Shown: positions 56,385 to 64,000 of the stretch, piece after piece | Position numbering within the stretch: the stretch's first letter is position 1 | Layout of the letters: every line of letters starts with the position of its first letter | From: Tetraselmis striata | Lineage: Eukaryota > Chlorophyta > Chlorodendrophyceae > Chlorodendrales > Chlorodendraceae | Length of the DNA: 64,000 nt | Assembly (NCBI GenBank): GCA_006384855.1 | Contig: VCJN01002130.1 | Span: 1 to 64,000 of the forward strand | Direction: 5' to 3' | The notes under the pieces: model-generated | Told to the model about the DNA's origin: nothing | Databases searched by the model: none | The model's input: the letters and a program-made list of their open reading frames with translations, nothing else | Made by a program: the position numbers and the translations under genes

Positions 56385-59300
56385 ATTGATTACAACCGCT
56401 AGTATGATGCGTCCACCGGCTCAGACTGGGTTGTTTTTCGGGCATGCTATCTCTGACCATGGTAGGGAACACTAGGTGTAATCACAGCTCAAGCTATCGG
56501 CCGTCCTCTTGTATGTCCTATTAGCCCCTCCTCCTTCCCGCGGGCCGTAGTTGGGACAGCAGCGCCCCCCTATTGCCCTTACCCAAGTCATGCCTATCCC
56601 ATTCATAGCTTAGCATGCATGCATAGGCAGCCAAAGGCGTCCCGCCTACAGCTACAAGGTGAGATGGGGGAAGGGAGCTGACCGGAATAGCTAAGTGTTG
56701 CTCAGTATATATTCACCGCTGAGCTGGCTAGTAGGTTTAGTGGGGGCTGCGATGACCGCCTTCGCTGGAGGAAGTATTTGTTATATGCGGCGGGGAAGAA
56801 CCTGCTGCGGTAATCAGCGATGGGGATGTCTCATGTTTCGGGCGGTTCTGTCATGATTGTGTGATAGCATACTAGCAGCACCGGTTATATTTGGTTTAGT
56901 ACTGGCCGTTGTTCTTGAGTCAGCAAGCCTGCATGTCGCGGCGGTGGATCGCGCGGCCGTTGCTGATGCGATATGCTAGATGGTTGGGCTGCTTCGTCGT
57001 CCGTTTCCCATTCACCGTAGGAATCGCGAGTGCTAGAGAGGCGCGACTTGCTCGTGCTGCGGTTGCGGGCGGCGGCGCCTGAGCGGCTACGCCCCATGGG
57101 TTGCTTCTTCTTGTGCTTGGCAGGTGCGGCTGGCTTGCCCTTGCCTGCTGGGAGGGGTTGGCGAGGGTGGTGTTCGAGCCGGATCGAGTAGTGGCGCTGG
57201 GGGTTACGCAGTTGATATCACTCCGCTGTGAGTCGGGCGAGTTTGGCCGCGAGTGCATGCGCTGATTGGCCGGGGAGGACAAGGCGAGCAGCTTTGTGGT
57301 CTCGGTGGCGAGGTGCTGAGGCTCGACCAGTCTTTTTGGGGTGCCTTCAGGCGTGCCTTCGCGGAATTTGTGTTGCGCTATTGAGCGCTGGGGGGGAGTC
57401 GAGGGTAACGGCGGCCAAACCCGGTACCTCCGCTGCTCCCGGATGGGCAGTGTCCACATCCATGTTGCTGTCGTTCTCCTCGTAGTTCAGTTCAAGCTCG
57501 TCCTCGTCTTCCGCCTGTACTCCCGTCATGGCGGTCGCCGCTAGGGCTGGGGCTGTAAACGCAGGGGCTGGGTGGGCTAGCTGTCTGGGGGCGTGCTCCG
57601 TTGTTGTTCGGCGCTAGTCGATGGCTGCGACGGCAGTAGCGACCGCCCCGCGCCTCGGTATCATGTGCTTGAACCCTGGGAGGGGAGTGTCGTTGACCTG
57701 AGGTTATTTGGTCTAGGCTGTTGGGGTCGCTGGTAGTGTTAGTTGGGTTGGGCCGGCTAGCGGCGGCGGTGGCGGTGTGCTCGCTGGCCGCCCCTCGGCC
57801 GGTGCCGGAGCTGGCGCTGCCTTGATCTTCCCGCTCGCCGTCGATACTGTCTTATGCCGTTGTCCCCTTCTGTTGGTTGCGCGGTTGCCGCCGATGATGC
57901 TGTGGTGGTGGGCGGTCAGCTGCATGGTGAGACTGTAGACCGGCGGTGTTCTGCTCGGAGGGATGCGGGAGGGGTCTTACGGGCCTTCTTACGCAAGCCC
58001 ATCGCTTTGCGTCGGAGCTGATTGTGGCCAGAGTTGCCGCCGAGTTCTCCCGCCTCCCGGACCGTTTGGCTGAAGGGATGTATGAGTAGTTCCGAGAGAT
58101 CGAACTCGGACTCCGTGAGGTAGATGATGATGGTGCGGAGGCGTACCGCCCGCAGTAGTGCGATGGGAGAATTGAGGGCCATTGCCAGGTGCAGGGTGTC
58201 CGCGAACTCCTCGTCCTCTTATTTGCCGAGGGAGATGGCGCGGAGATTGTCGTCTCCCACGCGCGCAGCAGTTTTGGTTCGGTATGGTATTGCTACATGT
58301 CGACGCCGGCAGCCATCATGGTGCCCGTCTGCCACTGGGCGTGTAGCGGCTCCGGGGGCGTGTTGACACGCTGGCTGATGGTGGCTTCGATGGCCTCTGC
58401 TAGCTGCTCGACCGTCGGCAACTCCAGGTTGGCTAGGGGGCCGGTGCATATCGCTCGGGCCGCAAGTGCGCAATGGAAGAACTGCTTGGACAGTGATGGG
58501 GACAGCACTCCCTGGTGTGAGGTAGGGGGCGGGTCCTCGCGTTCTTCACTGTGTTGGACGGTGACCTAGATCACCGCTCGGCCCTGCGTCTGGTCGCCGA
58601 ACGGCAGCGCCAATACGGCGTCGTGGCACACATCCTGTGGTAGGCGCGCCGCTTCGGAATCAAGAAGTTCGAGTCGCACCGAGTCGGCCGAGCGGCGGGC
58701 CTCCCACACCTCGCGCACATGCGGGAGCCTACTTGCATGTGGGTCGGGGGCAGATAACGACGTCGTTTGCGTCTGGGTCGGCCTCATACTCGGCCCAGGC
58801 CCTCACGCCGGCCCGTGCCATATTGTCTGCCGGCGTTGCTGCCGGTTGGTCTACCGCCGCTTCGCCGGGTTGGAGTTGGTCGTACGCCCGGAGGACGCCC
58901 TCCGCCATGTGCTGCCATGTCGGCCTCTGTAAGCCCCATGTACGAGGGGAGCGGAGCCACACATGGTGTACCGGTCGCTCAATGTCGTCGAGGTGCGGCG
59001 CTCCGAGCATCGCGCGGGTGGATTAGCGACGGCCAAGTCGGTCGAGGATCGTTGTGCCCTCTCCTGTCCATTGGGCATGCAGAACGCTAGCGGCTGTTTC
59101 TCGGCGGGCTTTTCGCATGATGACGGACCCAATGGTAGTGGGGAGCTTGGTGCCACTCGATCCGGTTGGGTCAGCGGGTGCGGGTTTGGGGGGGCGGCGG
59201 GTCACCACCCGGACGTCTGCTCGTAGGATCTGGACGCCGATTTCGGGGCAAAGGTTGCGGATCAGATTCGTCACGGTGCGGTCGCGCGACTCTTCGTCCA

Positions 59301-59953
59301 TCGTTTGATTTTGGGCCACCAGGTCGCCGAACAATAAAGCCACGTGGGCGGCATCGTCCGTGCCGGTGGGGAGGCCGGTGACGAGCAAGTGGGATGGGCG
59401 TTGCGGTACGCGTATGTGGCGGCAGGTAGCAGGTGGGATTTGGGTGCTCGCGATTTTCTTGCAGTTGCGACCACCGTGCGGATCGCTGGCTGTTGTACTC
59501 TGCCGCCACGCACGCAGCGCGGCCAGAGAAGTGCCGGCTCCAGCGTCATGTTGCTCCTCAAATCTGTCGGTGTCCATGGTGGCTGTAGTGGTGTCCTCTT
59601 GGAGGGCATGCTCTTTAGGCCACTGAGGGCGCTTGCCGGCAATTGGCATGGTGGTGGGTCGTCCGGTCGTCGGACGGTCCACCGTTTCGCATGAGGATCA
59701 CACTACCACCACCAGTAGGCGCGCCGGCTCGCCCGGATTTAGTACATACATACGCAGTTCTTCGCCCGATGTTAAGGGCCGGCTGGAAAGTGAGAATACC
59801 TAAGAAACCCTCAGCCGTCCCGTGAGAACGGGCGAGGGCGGCGAGCTCGAGGAGACGGGAGCGGGCGGGGCGGGCTGAGAGGCCGGGCATGGCAGCAATT
59901 GAGGGGCCAAGAGACTTGAGCCGGAGTGCCCTACCTGAGGGAGTCGCAGCCAT
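56385..59953 (-). pseudogene. LINE copy with ORF1-like protein and 3' tail, lacking ORF2
   Basis: The tail (56385-56760) ends in GTTGTAATCAATTTCAATC exactly where the RNase H frame of the flanking LINE resumes, so this copy sits inside that element. Upstream, minus-strand pieces between 59953 and 56885 form a broken ORF1-like protein: RSRLLELAALARSHGTAEGF (59953-59700), RPSHLLVTGLPTGTDDAAHV with an RRM-like layout (about 59400), LPTVEQLAEAIEATISQRV (58420), and Ser/Arg/Pro-rich segments to 56885. Several frame changes occur. No reverse transcriptase motif lies between ORF1 and the tail. Compared with complete LINEs the element is ORF1-only, either by deletion or as a non-autonomous form. Confidence 0.6.
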
Positions 59954-60097
59954 ATGCGGCGGGAGGAGTCAGCTGGCAGCCAACTCGGTCTGACCTTGGA
60001 CGGGCGATTACAACGACGAGGCGCGCTGATGAGGCAAGTGGCGCGCGGGCGAGCATGAACGGCTTGCCGACCACGGAGCGACGACACGCGGACGTGT

Positions 60098-60108
<11 letters not shown>

Positions 60109-60128
<20 letters not shown>

Positions 60129-60131
60129 GGT
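60109..60131. repeat. (GT)n then poly(G)
   Basis: GTGTGTGT followed by about 20 G; part of the region upstream of the ORF1-like LINE copy. Confidence 0.9.
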
Positions 60132-60274
60132 TGATAGAGGTAGTCGCTCTTACTGACGATCGCCGGTAGTTATCCGGAAATAACAGAGCTACTGAACACG
60201 TGATGAAAGGAGGCGGGGATTGGAAACGAGCGAGGATCATGGCCGAAAGCTTGAGCTGCAATTACGCTATATGT

Positions 60275-60400
60275 GCCTCGTACTACTATATGGTTAGAGG
60301 CGGCATGCCCTAAGAACAACTCAGCCCGGGCGGTGGAGAGCATCATACTTGCACGTTATTGCAATCAATTCTAATTCAATTTTTAATTTCCAACTAGCAA
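60275..60400 (+). repeat. LINE 3' tail copy (family L-A), plus orientation
   Basis: ACTATATGGTTAGAGGCGGC, ATGCCCTAAGAACAACTCAG and a tail TTCTAATTCAATTTTTAATTTC. Opposite orientation to the other L-A tails, so an independent insertion. Confidence 0.8.
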
Positions 60401-60448
60401 TATTAATGCTTACCACTACTACACCTACCTTCACGGGGACGATGGAAT

Positions 60449-60957
60449 GTGAGGAGATGTTCTCACAATATGTATATGATACACTCTCGCAGTGTTTCAT
60501 GCACAGATCCTCCGCGCATTTGACATAGCGCGGCTATCAATGATACCTCCTTTCAGTAAAGAATGTAGCGAGATGGTCGACTCCCGAGCTGGTGGTGGTG
60601 AAAAGTGAAAGGTGAAATCAGCTAAAGTTCTTAAAGGTAGAGATGAGGCATAGTTGCACGTAGCCAGTAAAGTAGCGAACAACAACACGCTGAAGTGCTG
60701 TAATTTTAGCATTGTGAAACAGCATGGCAAGCCTTATTACCCGTATGACTGTCCCAAATGTGTCAGATCCCTTTGCAGTCATAGGTGGTATGCGCTGCGG
60801 TAAATACCCAACACTCGGCGGGATGCCACGCTGGCGCTGTCAAGCCTCTCTAGTGATCTAGTCAGCATTGCAAATGGTATCATGTAGGAGGGCATTTAGT
60901 AAGGTCGAGAACTAGGTTTGTAACTACCCTAACATGATCTCCTCACTACATGCGGCC
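60449..60957. other. Possible solo LTR or inverted-end element (uncertain)
   Basis: Starts TGTGAGGAGATGTT after GATGGAA and ends ACATGATCTCCTCACTACA; the ends are near-inverted (TGTGAGGAGAT / ATCTCCTCACTACA), like gypsy LTR ends. No clear target duplication and no second copy here. Confidence 0.35.
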
Positions 60958-61488
60958 TGAGCGTTTAAGCGGCGCCCTTCGTACGCGCGCTCGCATGTGC
61001 GCATGTTTGATTCAATCGCCATCGGCACATGTCGTTGTAGTGAGGCGAACCACGGTGCGCGCGCGGACTTAGCGCGGACTTAAAAGTGCGGAATTAACGC
61101 GGCCTTCGTGGGCGCGGGTGCGACCAAGTACCGCGCCCACAGTTGACAACCACACTATGATATTATTACATACTGCGCGCGTACATCGCGATTTCTGCGC
61201 ATTTCATTGCTGACCGGCAATATGTGTTTTCCCAGTGGCTGCGCACTGGCTAGCGGGCGGGAATCGATGATTTAACACATACGCCAAGCGCGGCCAAATG
61301 CCGGCATGGGCTTGCGACGCAAGATACATGTACTGGTAGTCACAACGTCACCGTCCCCACCTGTTTTCAGAATAGGGCATAGATCTACCATAGATAACCC
61401 TAGACGTACACCGCGTACATGCGATGTAACGCACTTACATATGGCACGCAAGGTGCTTGATGTAGCATTTCACCAATGCTAAATGTAA
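60958..61488. other. No supported gene
   Basis: CpG-rich stretch (CGCGCGCTCGC, GCGCGCGGACTTAGCGCG) without open frames of note or transposon ends. Confidence 0.45.
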
Positions 61489-62279
61489 AGCCCGTATTCG
61501 AAAAGCCGCTAGATTTATAGTCGCAGATCCGACTTCCTAGATTATTTTGCCGATCTAGGAGTATGTGCGATTTTACCCCATACTCGAAAAACAACCGTCT
61601 CAAATCGCCATCTCGTTGCGGCCGCGCCGCCCCCCAGATCCCGCCGCCGGGGTTGACCCAAAAGCCGCCGAGACCCGCGTCACTGCTCATTGCTTACTGA
61701 GTGTCCCTACCCGTCGGTACCCAACCTCAGAACCCCCTCCCCGTGCTACTCTACTGCTATGCGTCTCCTCATATCACTTGCGGGTATTTTGTACATGGCC
61801 TTGCTGGCCATCGCCATGCCATCGCCTCGTGTCGCGAGCGTTGGTGGCGGCGACGCGGGGCGCCTGACTACGCAACGATGCAATCCTAGTAGGACGGATG
61901 GATATTCATCACCGATGCCCCGGGATAGGCGCCTATATATACATGGCGCCGGGCGGCGGGGGCATTGGATAGGCGGCGGGACCGGGGCGCGGGTGGTGGA
62001 GCGGTGGAGTTGGCGACAGTCGCGATGTTGTATGACTCGCGGGGTGGCCCGGAAGGCCCATGATACGTACTTTATGGGCCCGAAAGGCCCTCGATGCCAA
62101 TCTAGGACGTGCTAGATTTTTACTCGTTTCGTCCTCAATTTGCGCTAATCTAGGACCTTCGGAGGTCGAATCTACGACGTCCTAGATTGAATCTAGCAGC
62201 GGCTTTTCTAATATGGGTTTCCTAGAGTAGCGGCGATATCGGCTAGTCTACGACTCTAGCGGCTTTTCGAATATGGGCT
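61489..62279. mobile_element. PIF/Harbinger-like MITE, 791 bp
   Basis: Inverted ends of about 25 bp: left AGCCCGTATTCGAAAAGCCG, right (reversed) AGCCCATATTCGAAAAGCCG, one difference. They are flanked on both sides by TAA (61486-61488 and 62280-62282), the 3-bp TWA duplication of PIF/Harbinger elements. Sub-terminal copies of CGGCTTTTCTAATATGGG lie just inside the right end. No transposase ORF. Confidence 0.8.
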
Positions 62280-62282
62280 TAA

Positions 62283-62954
62283 ATGGGTATATGTCCACCA
62301 TACGCCATTGCATTCATTGTGCGAATACTGAAGGCGGCTAGCTCGAGGGAGGATGAGGACATACAGGGTATTTGCCAACAGGGCAGGAATCGGTTTGGCG
62401 ACATGTGGGGTGCAGCCTGCTCACGGCTGCAACCCACCCGTTTCATTACTTTTGACGCCTGTAGTGGTGAGTTTGCAACACGTGCTCCACCCATCACAGT
62501 GAATTACCGTAGCGAATCATGTACATCACAGTTCTTTACCGACCTGACGACCGTCGGACGTACTGTCGACGTACTGGCTAGGAAGCAGTTTATTTATATT
62601 ACTGTGTACTTTTTGGTTACAGGAGTTTACAGGAGTTTACAGGAGTTTATATTACTCCTGGATTAATATTTAAATAATCGCCCTACGCAAGGATTTGATG
62701 GTCGGGCCCCGACCCTGACAACTATAATCCCTGCGCTCCGTCGCCCCGCGCGTTACCTGCCGCCGCCGCCGCCGGAGTCGTCATCGGCGTCACGTAATCC
62801 TTATCCCGGCACTGCCGCACTTCAGGAAACCCTTCTACTGACAACCTCCCCGTTTTATTGCACGCACCACAAGCCGCAAGGCAGCCAGCATCGGCGGCTT
62901 CATAAGCGTACCCCGCCCCCGCCCTCAAAAGGACCCAGCCCTCGCACGTTCGCC
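62283..62954. other. Flank of the last gene; no separate gene supported
   Basis: Contains three GGAGTTTAC units at about 62623-62648. The frame of the following gene is open for a short way upstream of its ATG, so an earlier exon or start is possible. Confidence 0.4.
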
Positions 62955-64000
62955 ATGACTGCTGCGGCTTTTTCAGCGGCGTGGCACGAGTCCATGTGCC
63001 CTCGCCGCCACCTTCATGACGAGGCCGCGCACGCCAAGGAGGCGCACGACCATCACCACCACCACCACGCCGACGGCAACCCCTGCAAAGCCGACAAGGA
63101 GCGCCCCGCGTGCAGCAACCGGGCCTGCAGGGCCTGCAAGCCGGCAACCTGCCCGGTCTGCCTGGTGATGATGTCGATGATGCTGCTTCTCTCGCCGCCG
63201 TCCGCAGCGGCGGCGGCCGGGTGCGGCGGCCACGGCGCTGTGCTCGGCGGTGTCGGCGGCGGCGGTGCGTGCGCGTGTCATCCCGGCTACGCCCCGGCCG
63301 GGGGCACCTGCACCGCGGCGCCCGACGCCCCAGGAAGCTGGCCGCTTCGTTTCGCCGACGGCGCTGAGAGCCCCGAGGAGCATATGTGGGAGCTGATGAG
63401 CAAGCCCGGCGACGCGCCGCTGGACGCTGACGAGGCGGTCCGGATGATGGACATGATGAGGTAGGAATGCTGCGTGTCCAAACGCTTTTACAAGCCCCGT
63501 AAGCTAACCCCCCACCCCCACTCCCCACCCCCCGCCCACACACACACACCCGTCGGGCCCGTTCCCGCTGATCCCATTTCTGTCGGTATATTAGATTTCC
63601 GATCGGTCGTCGGACCGGTAGCCACTTTCCGCCAACCGGCTCGGGAAGCTCGGGAACTCGCCGAGACCAGGCGTCGATATGCTGCTATACGCGGTCGCTG
63701 TCTGACTTGTGCACGATCGCTGCCGCTTCCAGTGGCATTTACATCGAGGAGGAGCACGACGAGCACGACCACGATGCGCGCGACCCTGACGAGAACGCCC
63801 ACGATGAGCACGACCACGATGAGCACGCCCACGAGGAGCCTGGCCATGATGAGGCTGCCCACAATGAGCACGACCACGATGAGCACGCCCAGGAGGAGCC
63901 TGGCCATGACGAGAACGCCCACGATGAGCACGCCCACGATGAGCTTGACCATGACGAACACGCCCACGATGACCCCGACCACGATGAGCACGCTGACGCG
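62955..64000 (+). CDS. His/Asp/Glu-rich protein with Cys-rich and EGF-like segments (3' incomplete)
   Basis: Exon 1 62955-63460 (GTAGGA donor), exon 2 from 63733 after CTTCCAG; the junction is in phase and open to the window edge. Residues 29-38 are HDHHHHHH-rich; 44-69 hold paired cysteines (CSNRACRACKPATCPVC). Residues 70-88 (LVMMSMMLLLSPPSAAAAAG) are hydrophobic; if translation starts at the Met at 63168 this is a good signal peptide, otherwise a membrane segment. Then an EGF-like stretch CGGHGAVLGG...ACACHPGYAPAGGTC. Exon 2 encodes tandem DEHDHDEHAH and EEPGHDE units (unit ~66 bp), a likely metal-binding acidic/His tract. Role unknown; the layout suggests a secreted or surface, metal-binding protein. 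Confidence 0.7.
63761..64000 (+). repeat. Coding tandem repeat, ~66-bp unit
   Basis: Units built from GCCCACGATGAGCACGACC and GAGGAGCCTGGCCATGA, at least three, in frame with the gene above. Runs off the window. Confidence 0.85.

Noticed and set aside
63488..63991. Hydrophobic Val/Ile/Leu-rich minus-strand frame that looks like a membrane protein
   Set aside because: It is the reverse of the GAC/CAC/GAG coding repeat of the plus-strand gene, which has splice support.

Overview
The window is nuclear DNA of a eukaryote, most likely a green alga (Viridiplantae, chlorophyte-like). The evidence is: intron-rich, GC-rich genes whose exons join in frame; a DNA cross-link repair nuclease with the plant-type order UBZ4 finger - SAM domain - metallo-beta-lactamase/beta-CASP; degenerate TTTAGGG/CCCTAAA motifs inside introns; and a tyrosine-recombinase retroelement with split direct repeats resembling the algal TOC/Ngaro group. 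No bacterial operon, rRNA or convincing tRNA was seen.

Layout. (1) 0.4-15.8 kb, minus strand: a large WD-repeat gene. Eighteen exons join with consistent phase into about 1,200 codons: a Ser/Arg-rich coiled N-terminal part, an APAF1-like winged-helix/helical module, then about 14 WD40 repeats. It is open at both ends. Its introns hold a 63-bp minisatellite, a ~107-bp telomere-like minisatellite, a 1.5-kb CATGA satellite and many poly(G/C) tracts. (2) 17-20.2 kb: a compact element with a Gag-like gene and a tyrosine recombinase but no reverse transcriptase. (3) 20.3-27.6 kb: decayed LINE debris with a 712-bp MULE-like MITE. (4) 27.66-36.39 kb: a young Ty3/gypsy element with identical 214-bp LTRs and a 5-bp target duplication. 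Its pol is broken, it has an extra ORF before gag, and it has a Dam-like methyltransferase-like segment before the protease. (5) 37.1-39.6 kb, plus strand: a six-exon coiled-coil gene. (6) 40.5-48.8 kb, minus strand: a complete 17-exon SNM1/DCLRE1A-type gene. (7) 49.9-60.4 kb: an older Ty3 3' end, LINE tails, an unrecognised broken gene (51.6-53.8 kb), and nested LINE remnants carrying RNase H, a zinc knuckle and a restriction-like endonuclease. (8) 61.5-62.3 kb: a Harbinger-like MITE. (9) 62.95 kb to the right edge, plus strand: a His/Asp/Glu-rich protein with an EGF-like segment, incomplete.

The host genes share one intron style: donors are often GTGCG, three are GC donors, and a run of 15-25 C on the sense strand often lies within tens of bases of the donor. 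Transposons fill the space between genes and mark three ages: old decayed LINEs, middle-aged MITEs and gypsy ends, and one recent gypsy insertion that must have moved with proteins supplied in trans.
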